Part shown: one piece after another, positions 30,825 to 38,320 of the stretch
Layout of the letters: each line of letters starts with the position of its first letter
Position numbering within the stretch: position 1 is the stretch's first letter
DNA from: a virus
Direction: 5' to 3' (one strand)
Virus record (IMG/VR): IMGVR_UViG_3300018078_000003
Span: 1-48,377 of that record
Length of the DNA: 48,377 bases
Made by a program: the position numbers and the translations under genes
The notes under the pieces: generated by a model
Database searches by the model: none
What the model was told of the DNA's origin: nothing
What the model saw: the letters and a program-made list of their open reading frames with translations, nothing else

Positions 30825-31070
30825 ATGGCTCAAGCGTCCCGTGTTCCGGATGAGGATCTTGCCATCATCGGCACGACGATTAAGAAGCTGCGCGGCGAAC
30901 AGGGCCGCCGCGTCGGGGACTTCGCCGCCGACGTGGGCATCAGCCGCCGGCACCTGTCCTACATCGAGCACGGACACGGCCGTGCCTCCGTCGCGATCTA
31001 CGGCCGGATCGCCCAAGCGCTCGACGTCCCGCTCGATCGCATCCTTGGCCAGAGGGTCGGTGCAGCATGA
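30825..31070 (+). CDS. Cro-like XRE-family regulator
   Basis: 81 residues from ATG 30825. One HTH_3 domain: IIGTTIKKLRGEQGRRVGDF, then AADVGISRRHLSYIEHGHG (recognition helix) and RIAQALDVPLDRIL. First gene of the rightward operon; probably competes with the repressor for the operator boxes. The stop overlaps the next ATG. Confidence 0.85.
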   Translation: MAQASRVPDEDLAIIGTTIKKLRGEQGRRVGDFAADVGISRRHLSYIEHGHGRASVAIYGRIAQALDVPLDRILGQRVGAA

Positions 31071-31336
31071 CCGAGCCGCAGCGTTACGTCGCCCGACCTG
31101 TTGCCGTGCAGGCCATCCGTTGCACTGGCCGGATCGAGGATGTCCCGGCGGACTGGCGCCTGGACGGCGAGTTCACCGTCGATGACACGACCGGCGACGT
31201 CATCGTCCAGACACTGCAAGGTCCGTCTCACGCGGGCCCGGGCGACTACATCGTGCGCGGTACGGCCGGTGAGTTCTACCCGGTCGCGGCGCTGATCTTC
31301 GAGCACAAGTACGAGCCGCTGGCGGTGATCGAGTGA
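31067..31336 (+). CDS. Small conserved phage protein (PGDYIV type)
   Basis: 89 residues (ATGA overlap). YVARPVAVQAIRCTG, a central beta region, then GPGDYIVRGTAGEFYPVAAL and IFEHKYEPL. This PGD-W/Y-I-V, G-E-F-x-P, F-x-x-x-Y pattern is widespread in phage early regions, but its role is unknown. Confidence 0.75.
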   Translation: MTEPQRYVARPVAVQAIRCTGRIEDVPADWRLDGEFTVDDTTGDVIVQTLQGPSHAGPGDYIVRGTAGEFYPVAALIFEHKYEPLAVIE

Positions 31337-31581
31337 TGGCCGCCCCGTTGCGCACCCCCACCCAGGTCGCCGAAGACACCGGCTTCTCCGAACACCTGAT
31401 CCGCCGCCTGTGCCGCGAACGCAAGGTCGAGCACGTCCGCGCCGGCCGCGGCCGGATCCTGCTCTCCCCGCCCCAGGTCACGGCCCTCGTTGCGCATCTC
31501 ACGATCCATCCCGAGCAGCCGCGGGCCGATGTTGATCTGCCGACGCCGCTGTCCCGCGCCCGCCGACGGAGGACCGCATGA
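31336..31581 (+). CDS. Excisionase-like or MerR-type DNA-binding protein
   Basis: 81 residues; ATG overlaps the previous stop (TGATG). TPTQVAEDTGFSEHLIRRLC is a winged HTH_17-type helix-turn-helix, and RGRILLSPPQVTALVAHL is the wing and tail. This size and fold are typical of excisionases, and its position in the early operon fits control of excision. Could also be a transcription regulator. Confidence 0.65.
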   Translation: MAAPLRTPTQVAEDTGFSEHLIRRLCRERKVEHVRAGRGRILLSPPQVTALVAHLTIHPEQPRADVDLPTPLSRARRRRTA

Positions 31582-32054
31582 GACGACAACTCGCCGCCTT
31601 CTTAGCCGCGGCTGGCCTCGCGTTGGCTGGGCTGGTCGGCACCGCTACACCCGCCCAGGCCGCCTGCCCCACCGTCCTGACCATCCCGCATGACGTGACG
31701 TGGGGAAGCCAGTTCGTGGGCACGGATACCAGGGTGGTGCGCTGCGACAACGGCACACCATCGAACAGCGGCGACGACTATTACCGGCTCCAGTGGTGGA
31801 AGTACACCGACAGCAGCCAGATCCGCCGCACGTTCGGGTTCAACAGCAGCGGCAACCCGATCATGCAGTGGCAGTCGGACAACGGCAACCTCGCGAACCG
31901 GATCAACGGCTACTCGGAGTGGCGGGTCGGCGGGGTCGACTACGTCCAGCTCGGCGGGCAGCCCTGCTACACGCCGTGCCTGTTCACCGTGGTCGGCCGG
32001 GCCGACTTCGAGCTCTCACTGGATCAGAACTTCCAGCACAGCGTCTGGCGGTGA
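31578..32054 (+). CDS. Secreted early protein
   Basis: 158 residues (ATGA overlap). Signal peptide: RRQLAAFLAAAGLALAGLVG, cleaved near TPAQAA. The mature domain is beta-rich and aromatic with four Cys: ACPTVLTIPHD and VVRCDNG, then GGQPCYTPCLF. Asn/Ser/Gly loops separate strands (YYRLQWWKYTDSSQ). No family recognised. Sec export of an early lytic product is unusual and may modify the cell surface or interact outside the cell. Confidence 0.75.
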   Translation: MRRQLAAFLAAAGLALAGLVGTATPAQAACPTVLTIPHDVTWGSQFVGTDTRVVRCDNGTPSNSGDDYYRLQWWKYTDSSQIRRTFGFNSSGNPIMQWQSDNGNLANRINGYSEWRVGGVDYVQLGGQPCYTPCLFTVVGRADFELSLDQNFQHSVWR

Positions 32055-32061
32055 GAGCCCG

Positions 32062-32184
32062 ATGACCGCCCTGTGGCAGCTCGCCATCGCCGTCGCCATC
32101 TGCATGGCCGTCTTCGTCGCCTTCACCAAGGCCGAGAGCTACCGCGACCACCATCCGCGCGGCCGCTACCGACAAGGCCGCTAG
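32062..32184 (+). CDS. Single-pass micro-membrane protein
   Basis: 40 residues. MTALWQLAIAVAICMAVFVA is one membrane helix, followed by a basic cytosolic tail (YRDHHPRGRYRQGR). GAGAGCCCG upstream is a weak ribosome site. Function unknown. Confidence 0.55.
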   Translation: MTALWQLAIAVAICMAVFVAFTKAESYRDHHPRGRYRQGR

Positions 32185-32204
32185 ACCCCGAAGGGGGAAC
32201 CGTA

Positions 32205-32552
32205 ATGCTGCACCTCAACGCACCACCGACCAAGACCAGCTTCTGCCGCTGGGACGAGCCTCAAAGCCTGTACGCCGGGCTGCGCTACCGGGACCGCCGC
32301 TGGCCGTTCCAGGCCTGGTTCGGTGAACGCCTCGTCATCGAGGTCACCGACTCCAAGCTTGACCCGTCCCCGGTCCACGTCATGTCCCTCGGCGCCTGGG
32401 ACCGCTTCCTGCGCCGCGTCCACGGCTGGCGACCCGACCACCGCGGCCAATACCGCCTCGGCCGGCTGCGGTTCACCGACGGCGAGGCGCAGGCGTTCGC
32501 CAAGGGTGTGGATGCGGGCGATTTCCACCGCTCGCTGATCGTCTCCACCTGA
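32205..32552 (+). CDS. Hypothetical protein
   Basis: 115 residues; AAGGGGG precedes ATG 32205. YAGLRYRDRRWPFQAWFGER and DSKLDPSPVHVMSLGAWDRF show a mixed alpha/beta basic protein; RRVHGWRPDHRGQYRLGRL is strongly basic, as in nucleic-acid-binding proteins. No family recognised. Confidence 0.6.
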   Translation: MLHLNAPPTKTSFCRWDEPQSLYAGLRYRDRRWPFQAWFGERLVIEVTDSKLDPSPVHVMSLGAWDRFLRRVHGWRPDHRGQYRLGRLRFTDGEAQAFAKGVDAGDFHRSLIVST

Positions 32553-32557
32553 GTCGT

Positions 32558-32746
32558 CTGCCGGCCGGGTAGCCCACTCCCCTGGGTGATGGACCCGCCC
32601 CCGGAACGCATGCCGGGACCGATCCCCCCGGCCGGCAGGCCCAATGCCCAGCGCCCTGCGAGTGACCGGGAAGCCCCGCAGGAGCGCTGGGTCCCACACA
32701 GCACAGCCGAAAGCTCCGGCACCGCCGACACGCAGAACCGGAGCTT
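32558..32746 (+). ncRNA. Structured untranslated region with three long stems
   Basis: The 217-bp gap holds no convincing gene. Stem A is a perfect 12-bp pair 32558-32569 / 32627-32638. Stem B is 14 bp with one bulge (32647-32660 / 32677-32691). Stem C is 9 bp (32711-32719 / 32738-32746). Together they span the gap to the ribosome site AAAGGAAGG of the next gene. Could be a leader RNA, antitermination element or terminator-promoter unit. No T-run after any stem. Confidence 0.55.
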
Positions 32747-32769
32747 CCAGACGAAAGGAAGGCTATCCG

Positions 32770-33105
32770 ATGGGGATGACCATCAACACCCGCAAGGTCC
32801 GCATCGGTGACCTCGACGTCGCCCGCGACCTGCTCACCCAAAACCTCGAACTGCCGTGGCCGTCGTCGGTCGTCGTCGAGGCCGAGCACGTCACCCTCAC
32901 CGTCGACACCCTCGCCGCGGTTGAGGCGTGGGCCGAGGTCATGGGCCAAGACGTCGACCACGAGCAGCACTGGGACGGCACCTGGACCGACACCGTCACG
33001 GGGCAGATCACCGTGTTCGGCCGGTTCTCCAATGGCCGCCAGTCCGAGGACACCGTGGACGTGACGGTGTACCGGCCGGGGATTGCGCACGGGGAGCTGG
33101 TCTGA
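32770..33105 (+). CDS. Hypothetical protein
   Basis: 111 residues from ATG 32770, behind AAAGGAAGG (ATG 32776 also possible). VEAEHVTLTVDTLAAVEAWA and HWDGTWTDTVTGQITVFGRF suggest an alpha/beta protein. It opens the recombination gene block. Function unknown. Confidence 0.62.
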   Translation: MGMTINTRKVRIGDLDVARDLLTQNLELPWPSSVVVEAEHVTLTVDTLAAVEAWAEVMGQDVDHEQHWDGTWTDTVTGQITVFGRFSNGRQSEDTVDVTVYRPGIAHGELV

Positions 33106-33106
33106 C

Positions 33107-33253
33107 ATGGCCGCCTGCTACGAGTGCGGCCAGCCCATCGTGGGCGGGCCGGTGGTCGACCCGGCGGCCGAATGGTGGCTGGGCGACCAGGCCCCGGTGT
33201 GGTGCTCGGAGGAGTGCCTGGACGCGTCGGCTGAGCGTCAGGCGGTGCACTGA
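33107..33253 (+). CDS. Micro zinc-finger protein
   Basis: 48 residues. CYEC near the start and WCSEEC at 32-37 give four Cys in the order of a small zinc finger; EWWLGDQAPVWC lies between. ATG one base after the previous stop region and the TGATG overlap with the exonuclease support it. Probably an accessory DNA- or protein-binding partner. Confidence 0.6.
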   Translation: MAACYECGQPIVGGPVVDPAAEWWLGDQAPVWCSEECLDASAERQAVH

Positions 33254-34197
33254 TGACCGCCACGACGACGCGCAAGCGCGCCGCCGCCAAGAAGGCCGCA
33301 CCATCCGGGCCGGCCCGCATCCCGAAGCGTTCCCAGGGCTGGTACCGCGACCCCGACACCGGCGACAAGCTCCGCTCGGTCACCACCATCCTCGAGCAGG
33401 GCGTCCCTAAACCGCAGCTGGTCTTCTGGGCCGGGAACCTCACCGCCCAATCCGCGATCGACAACCTGCCCCACCTGATCGCATCCTCCCGCGACCCGGT
33501 CCGCCGCGCCGAGGCCTACGAGTGGCTGCGCCGCGCCCACACCCGGAAGAAGGACGAACGCGCCGACATCGGCTCCGCCGTCCACAAGATCGTCGAAGCG
33601 CTCCTGCTCGAACAGGCGCTCCCCAACGAGCTTCTCGACGACGACGCCATGGCCCCGTTCCTCGAGCACTTCCTGGCATTCGTCCGCAACTTCGAGGTCA
33701 CCTTCGAGGCCTCGGAGATGGTCGTCGCCAACCCCGACGAGGGCTACGCCGGCACTCTCGACTTCCTGATGCGCTCCCCGCACCTGTTCGGCGGGGTGCT
33801 GCTGATGGGCGACACCAAGACCGGCGGCGAGATGTGCACCGGCGACGGGTTGTGCGTCCGGATCCGCCCGTACGAGTTCAAGGAATGCCCCGGAGACCTG
33901 CACACCATCAAGGGCGTCTACGCCGAGGCGGGGCTGCAGATGTCGGCCTACGCCCACGCGTCGGTGTGCTGGCTGCGCAACGGGCAGAAGGTGCCGATGC
34001 CGGCGGTGCATGACGTCGGGGTCGTGCTGCATCTGCGACCTGAGGGATACATCGTGCATCGGGCTCGCTGCGGCGACGACCTGTTCGAGGTGTTCACGCA
34101 GGGTGCCCGTCGGGTGGCCGAGTTCACCTCGCAGACCAGCAAGACCGTCATCGGCGAGCCGTTCGCCGTTCCCACCGCGTTGAAGGCGAGTGCCTGA
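33253..34197 (+). CDS. RecB/Cas4-like PD-(D/E)XK exonuclease
   Basis: 314 residues (TGATG overlap upstream). The Lys/Ala-rich start is followed by the nuclease core: GSAVHKIVEALL (His111), YAGTLDFL (Asp170), MGDTKTGG (Asp187-x-Lys189) and AGLQMSAYAHASV (Gln229, Tyr233). These are the motifs of Cas4/RecB-type nucleases used in phage recombination. Between the catalytic Lys and the Gln motif lies a 30-residue insert with Cys195, Cys201 and Cys212, possibly a metal site. Predicted to resect double-strand ends. Confidence 0.85.
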   Translation: MTATTTRKRAAAKKAAPSGPARIPKRSQGWYRDPDTGDKLRSVTTILEQGVPKPQLVFWAGNLTAQSAIDNLPHLIASSRDPVRRAEAYEWLRRAHTRKKDERADIGSAVHKIVEALLLEQALPNELLDDDAMAPFLEHFLAFVRNFEVTFEASEMVVANPDEGYAGTLDFLMRSPHLFGGVLLMGDTKTGGEMCTGDGLCVRIRPYEFKECPGDLHTIKGVYAEAGLQMSAYAHASVCWLRNGQKVPMPAVHDVGVVLHLRPEGYIVHRARCGDDLFEVFTQGARRVAEFTSQTSKTVIGEPFAVPTALKASA

Positions 34198-35240
34198 TGC
34201 CCATCATCGACATCCAACGACGACTGCGCGAGCTCGGGCGCATCCGCATCGGGCAGGTCGTGACGACCAAGTCCGGCAAGACCGCACCGTCAAAGCTCGA
34301 CCGATTCCGGTTCACCTCGGCGAACCGACCGCTCCTGGAGCAGATCGCCGGGCACTACGGCGGTGAGGTCCGCGACTGGCAACCCCAGGGCAACGGTGCC
34401 GCCGGATTCGAGGTCATCACGGATGCCACCGAGGTCCCCGTCATCGTCCCGCCCGGTCAGCCCGTCTCGCAATGGTACGAGGCCTGGACTGGTGGCGGAT
34501 GCCAGCGGCGCTGTGATGGCGCCACCGAGATCCTTTCCGACCAGCCGTGCATCTGCGCCACGCAGGACGAGCGGATCTGCAAGCCCACTACCCGGCTCAA
34601 CGTCATGCTCCGCGACGTCGACGTGATCGGCGTGTTCCGCCTGGAGACTCACGGCTGGAACGCCGCGACCGAACTCCCTGCAGCCGCCGAGTTGTGCATC
34701 CAGGCTGCGGCAGCGCTCGGCCATCCGGTGCCCGCCGTGCTCGAGTTGCAGGAGCGGGTCGACAAGAAGGATGGCCAGACGCGGCGCTACATGGTGCCCG
34801 GCCTGGTCCCCGGTGTGTCGCCTGCCGCGCTCATCGGTGTCACTGGTTCGGCGCCTGCGCTGGCCAAGCAGGAGCGGCCTGCGATCGAGTCCGGTGGGGT
34901 GCCGGACTTCCTGGCCGAGGCGAAGGCCGCCACGTCGCTCGAGGAGTGGCGTGAGGTCTACACCCGGGCGTCGAACAGCGGCGCGCCGTGGACGATGCAG
35001 CTCAAGGCCGATCTGATCGCGATCGGGGAGCAGTTCAAGACTGCGACGCAGCCCGCCGGTGCTCCGGAACTGGATCCGGATGTGGTGTGGCAGCAGATCC
35101 TCGCCGTCGCCGGCGAGAAGGAAATGACCATCCCGGAGATCGAGGACGACTTCGCGCAGCGCAACGGCGGGGTCACCACGGCCAGCGCGTCCGGTCCGGA
35201 GCTCGGCGCCTACCTCGAGCACCTGTGGAGCGAGTCGTGA
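34197..35240 (+). CDS. phiC31 gp3-like protein (recombination directionality factor family)
   Basis: 347 residues (TGATG overlap). IDIQRRLRELGRIRIGQVV, then LDRFRFTSANRPLLEQIA, AGHYGGEVRDWQP, QWYEAWTGGGCQRRCDG, TTRLNVMLRDVDVIGVFRL and THGWNAATELP match the N-terminal domain of Streptomyces phage phiC31 gp3, including the Cys-rich patch. In phiC31 gp3 turns serine integrase toward excision and the family also has DNA-metabolism roles. This phage uses a tyrosine integrase, so a replication or recombination function next to the exonuclease is more likely. Confidence 0.82.
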   Translation: MPIIDIQRRLRELGRIRIGQVVTTKSGKTAPSKLDRFRFTSANRPLLEQIAGHYGGEVRDWQPQGNGAAGFEVITDATEVPVIVPPGQPVSQWYEAWTGGGCQRRCDGATEILSDQPCICATQDERICKPTTRLNVMLRDVDVIGVFRLETHGWNAATELPAAAELCIQAAAALGHPVPAVLELQERVDKKDGQTRRYMVPGLVPGVSPAALIGVTGSAPALAKQERPAIESGGVPDFLAEAKAATSLEEWREVYTRASNSGAPWTMQLKADLIAIGEQFKTATQPAGAPELDPDVVWQQILAVAGEKEMTIPEIEDDFAQRNGGVTTASASGPELGAYLEHLWSES

Positions 35241-35965
35241 CCGCCTCCTGGCACGCCGGGCCCCGCCTCGGCTTCGACGTCGAAACCACCGGGGTCGACG
35301 TGTTCACCGACCGCATCGTCACCGCCTCCCTCGTCAACGTCCAGAACGCCGGACGGCCCGTCGTCGAGCGGTGGCTGATCGACCCCGGTATCGACATCCC
35401 TGCCGAGGCCACCGCGGTACACGGCATCACCACCGAACACGCTCGCGAGCATGGCCGGCCACCGGCCGAGGCGCTGTTCGAGCTCACCGGAGCACTCGCG
35501 CTCGCCATGCACCGCGGCATCCCCATGGTCGCCTTCAACGCCGCCTTCGACCTGTCCATGCTCGAAGCCGAGAACCGGCGGCACCAGCTGCCGACGCTCG
35601 CCGAGCGGTTGGGCGGTGTCATCCGCAACGTCATCGACCCGTTCGTGATCGATCGGGAGGTCGACAAGTACAGGCGGGGCAAACGCACCCTGGCCGCGGC
35701 CTGCGAGCACTACGGCGTCACCCTGGCTGGCGCCCACGACTCGTCTGCCGATGCGTTGGCGGCGGTGCGTGTGGCTGGGGTGCTGGTGGCCCGGCATGCG
35801 TCGCTGCGGAACCTGACCCTCGACGAGCTGCACAACGCGCAGCAGGTGTGGCACGCCGAGCGGCAGCAGGATTTCGCTGCCTACCTGCGCAAGTCGGGGA
35901 AGGACGCGTCGGACGTGTCCGGCGACTGGCCCCTGCGGACTGTCCCAGCGGAGGTGCCGGCATGA
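35237..35965 (+). CDS. DnaQ-like 3'-5' exonuclease
   Basis: 242 residues from GTG 35237 (GTGA overlap). DEDDh residues are all present: GFDVETTG (Asp14, Glu16), VAFNAAFDLSML (Asp105) and GAHDSSADALAA (His167, Asp172). The C-terminal 60 residues are helical (NLTLDELHNAQQVWHAERQ). Degrades or proofreads DNA 3' ends, acting with the neighbouring recombination genes. Confidence 0.9.
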   Translation: MTASWHAGPRLGFDVETTGVDVFTDRIVTASLVNVQNAGRPVVERWLIDPGIDIPAEATAVHGITTEHAREHGRPPAEALFELTGALALAMHRGIPMVAFNAAFDLSMLEAENRRHQLPTLAERLGGVIRNVIDPFVIDREVDKYRRGKRTLAAACEHYGVTLAGAHDSSADALAAVRVAGVLVARHASLRNLTLDELHNAQQVWHAERQQDFAAYLRKSGKDASDVSGDWPLRTVPAEVPA

Positions 35966-36084
35966 GCGACTACGTCGGCAAGCACGCCGGCCGCAGCGAC
36001 GGTATCCCCGGCTGCCCCGGGTGTGTCACCAGGGCGGCGGTCCTCGGCTCGTACCGGCCACGGCACGCCCGGAGGACGTCATGA
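35962..36084 (+). CDS. Small Cys-containing protein
   Basis: 40 residues (ATGA overlap). Two cysteines in GIPGCPGCVTRAAVLG; basic C-terminus. Typical of the very small zinc-motif proteins of this block; function unknown. Confidence 0.5.
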   Translation: MSDYVGKHAGRSDGIPGCPGCVTRAAVLGSYRPRHARRTS

Positions 36085-36677
36085 GCGGCTACATGATCTA
36101 CGACGCCCTCGGGCTGCTGGAGGGCTGGGGTGTCGGCGCCGTCGGTGGTCTGACCGTGCTGCTCGTCGACCGGCTATCGGACCGCCTCGCGGACCGGTGG
36201 CGCACCTGGCGAGAGCAGCACGCCACCGATCCCATCGAACCGGCCGCCGACACCGACACGGGACCCATCGGATTCGTACCCGACGTACCCGAGAACCTGG
36301 CCGACTGGCTCGCCGATGCGCCGTCGCTGCGACTGGATGACCTCGACCTGACCGTGCGCAGCTACAAGGCCTTGACCCGGCACGGCCTGCGGACCGTTGA
36401 CCAGTTGATCCAGTTCACCCCGGACGGGCTGCTGCGGATCCACAACTTCGGCCCTGGCTCACTCCGCGACGTGCAGGCCAAGCTCGCCGCGGCCGGCTGG
36501 TTGCTCGCCGATGCGGCCGCCTGTGAACACGACCGGGATCCGGGCGGCACGTGCCGGTGGTGCGGCGACTGGCGTGACGGCGACATGCACCGCCCGGCCG
36601 GCGGCCGCTACCACGACGACCACGACGGCGTCTGCCCACCGATCCAGGTACCTATACCTGCGGAGGTGACGGCGTGA
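36081..36677 (+). CDS. RNA polymerase alpha-CTD-like protein with N-terminal hydrophobic segment
   Basis: 198 residues (ATGA overlap). Residues 12-29 are hydrophobic (LLEGWGVGAVGGLTVLLV), a possible membrane anchor. An acidic linker follows. Residues 83-141 closely follow the C-terminal domain of the bacterial RNA polymerase alpha subunit: LDDLDLTVRSYKALTRHGL, TVDQLIQFTPDGLLRI, HNFGPGSLRDVQAKLAAAG. Arg93 and Ser127 match the DNA-contacting Arg265 and Ser299 of E. coli, and Gly124 matches Gly296; the Asn268 position is Lys. A C-terminal Cys/His group (148-170) may bind zinc. Might redirect or decoy host transcription. Confidence 0.8.
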   Translation: MSGYMIYDALGLLEGWGVGAVGGLTVLLVDRLSDRLADRWRTWREQHATDPIEPAADTDTGPIGFVPDVPENLADWLADAPSLRLDDLDLTVRSYKALTRHGLRTVDQLIQFTPDGLLRIHNFGPGSLRDVQAKLAAAGWLLADAAACEHDRDPGGTCRWCGDWRDGDMHRPAGGRYHDDHDGVCPPIQVPIPAEVTA

Positions 36678-36913
36678 TGGCCGAGTACATGGTGACCTTC
36701 GGGCAGCGCTACGCCCGCGAGCCACATCCCACCTTCGGCGACGCCCACCCCGACGGGTGGGTCGTCGTGGAGGCCGCCGACTACGAGCAGGCACGGGCCC
36801 TGGTCGTCGGCTGGCTCGGCTCCGCGTGGGCGTTCCTGTACGAGGCCGAGGACTTCCAGGCGAGCTTCTTCCCGCGCGGTGAGCTGCACCGGCTCACGGC
36901 AGGTGTGCCGTGA
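36677..36913 (+). CDS. Hypothetical protein
   Basis: 78 residues from ATG 36677 (TGATG overlap). YMVTFGQRYAREPHPTFGD, WVVVEAADYEQARALVVGW and FLYEAEDFQASFFPRGELH form an alpha/beta fold seen in several small actinophage proteins. Function unknown. Confidence 0.65.
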   Translation: MAEYMVTFGQRYAREPHPTFGDAHPDGWVVVEAADYEQARALVVGWLGSAWAFLYEAEDFQASFFPRGELHRLTAGVP

Positions 36914-37119
36914 GCACCGGAAGGCCCCGTTGGTTCGCGGCGGTGTTGGCTGGCCGCCAGTTGCTGCCACACGCCGGTCCGGTAGGTCAGCCCGAGTCAA
37001 TGCCGCGCGCCATCCGGGAGGCGGTCTACCGCCGTCAGACCGGGGCCCGCGACCTGACGGCCCGGCAGCGGCGCCGGGCGGCGCACAAGGCGAACCGCGC
37101 ACTCCGGGATGCGTCATGA
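36910..37119 (+). CDS. Small basic protein
   Basis: 69 residues from GTG 36910 (GTGA overlap). Arg-rich second half (AIREAVYRRQTGARDLTARQ, RRRAAHKANRALRDAS) suggests nucleic-acid contact. No family. Confidence 0.58.
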   Translation: MSTGRPRWFAAVLAGRQLLPHAGPVGQPESMPRAIREAVYRRQTGARDLTARQRRRAAHKANRALRDAS

Positions 37120-37352
37120 GGCCGCGCATCGACGTGATCCTCGCCGCGGCCGCCGCCCTGGTCCTGCTGGTCACCGTCCCGGTCGGGGTGCTCATCTACT
37201 GGGCGCTCACCGGGACCGGTGTGCTGCTGGTGTTCGTGGCCGGGCGGATCGTCGGCCAGCTGTCCGAACGTCGCCGCGCAGCACGCGATGCCCGCACGAT
37301 CGAGGCGCTGCGTGACGCGCTCGCCCACACCGACCCGGCGAGATTCCAGTGA
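37116..37352 (+). CDS. Two-helix membrane protein
   Basis: 78 residues (ATGA overlap). ILAAAAALVLLVTVPVGVLI and ALTGTGVLLVFVAGRIVG are adjacent membrane helices, with a basic, helical cytosolic tail. Function unknown. Confidence 0.62.
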   Translation: MRPRIDVILAAAAALVLLVTVPVGVLIYWALTGTGVLLVFVAGRIVGQLSERRRAARDARTIEALRDALAHTDPARFQ

Positions 37353-37528
37353 GCGCCCGGATGCGGACGAGACGAGGGCGGCGGCACCAGCGGTTCGTCG
37401 AGAGATACGGCTGCGACTGCCGCCGGCACGAGGGCATGGATGTGGCCCTCGCTCGAATGGCGGCCGACCTGAACACGGCGGCCCTCGACCAGCACGAACT
37501 CCGCGCCCTCGACGGAGGCCGGCGATGA
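37349..37528 (+). CDS. Small Arg-rich protein
   Basis: 59 residues from GTG 37349 (GTGA). Begins SARMRTRRGRRHQRF, then YGCDCRRHEGM with two close Cys and a His, and a helical end (ALDQHELRALDGG). Not in standard gene calls because of size; exact overlap with both neighbours (ATGA at 37525) supports it. Confidence 0.6.
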   Translation: MSARMRTRRGRRHQRFVERYGCDCRRHEGMDVALARMAADLNTAALDQHELRALDGGRR

Positions 37529-37731
37529 GCGGCGGGCTGCCGTGCCCAGCGAAGGACTGCACGCGCCAGCGGCGGGGCGTCGACGAGCTGTTGTGCCCGC
37601 GTTGCTGGTATCGGGTGCCGTCCGATCTTCGCTCGCAGGTGTGGTGCGCATACCGCGACTGGCTCGACGACCGGGCCGGTCTGGACGAGCTGCGCGCCGT
37701 GCAGCAGGCCGCCATTGAGGCCGTGTCATGA
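37525..37731 (+). CDS. Small zinc-finger protein
   Basis: 68 residues (ATGA). CPAKDC and LCPRCWYRVPSDLRSQVW form a four-Cys zinc site followed by a helix; the pattern is frequent in actinophage early genes. Function unknown. Confidence 0.66.
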   Translation: MSGGLPCPAKDCTRQRRGVDELLCPRCWYRVPSDLRSQVWCAYRDWLDDRAGLDELRAVQQAAIEAVS

Positions 37732-38117
37732 GCGGCGACGTGCTCGACGTTGACGCCATCCAGGCCCGCATCGACGCAGCCACCGAAGGGCCATGGTGCT
37801 TCTACGGCGACGACCTGTGGCGGGGCACCGCAGAGGCACTCGCCGCCTACGACGCCAACCCCAACCCCGACGAGGACCTCTGGCCGTATGCCGACGGCAA
37901 CGGGCACCTGTTCCACGGCGATCCCGTGCGGCCAGCCGACGCCGAGTTCATCGCACACGCCCGCACCGACGTGCCCGCACTGCTGGCGGCGCTGGCCGAG
38001 CGGGACGCCGCGATAGGACGAGTGCGGGAAGTCGTCGCAGATGCAACGTGTGCCCCCCGCGGCCATGCCTGGCGCTATCTCGCGGACATCGAACGCGCCC
38101 TGGACGGTGCGCCGTGA
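37728..38117 (+). CDS. Ead/Ea22-like small phage protein
   Basis: 129 residues (ATGA). IQARIDAATEGPWCFYGDD, then DAEFIAHARTDVPALLAAL is the core pattern of the common phage Ead/Ea22-like family (A-T-x-G-P-W; D-A-x-F-I-A). Family function unknown; often in early operons. Confidence 0.72.
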   Translation: MSGDVLDVDAIQARIDAATEGPWCFYGDDLWRGTAEALAAYDANPNPDEDLWPYADGNGHLFHGDPVRPADAEFIAHARTDVPALLAALAERDAAIGRVREVVADATCAPRGHAWRYLADIERALDGAP

Positions 38118-38320
38118 CCGAGCCTGTGAACACCGTCAACAAGCCCCCCAAAACCTGGGAACAGGCCGCCGCCCAACTCGACGCCGCCAACGAAGGCAAG
38201 CTGCTCGACCCCGACTGCCGCGACGGCTTCAAGCACCGCTCCTGCGTCGGCGGCCCCTGCCAGTGCGCCTGCCACCTCGGCGAACACGGCCCGTGGAACC
38301 TGCCATGGATGCAGGGGTGA
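38114..38320 (+). CDS. Small Cys-rich protein
   Basis: 68 residues from GTG 38114. TWEQAAAQLDAANEGKLLD is a helix; HRSCVGGPCQCACHLGEHG has four Cys and several His, enough for a zinc knuckle. Function unknown. Confidence 0.58.
   Translation: MTEPVNTVNKPPKTWEQAAAQLDAANEGKLLDPDCRDGFKHRSCVGGPCQCACHLGEHGPWNLPWMQG

Noticed and set aside
32586-32810. A 74-residue frame in the gap before 32770
   Set aside because: It lies over three perfect RNA stems, has no ribosome site and runs past the start of the next gene in another frame.
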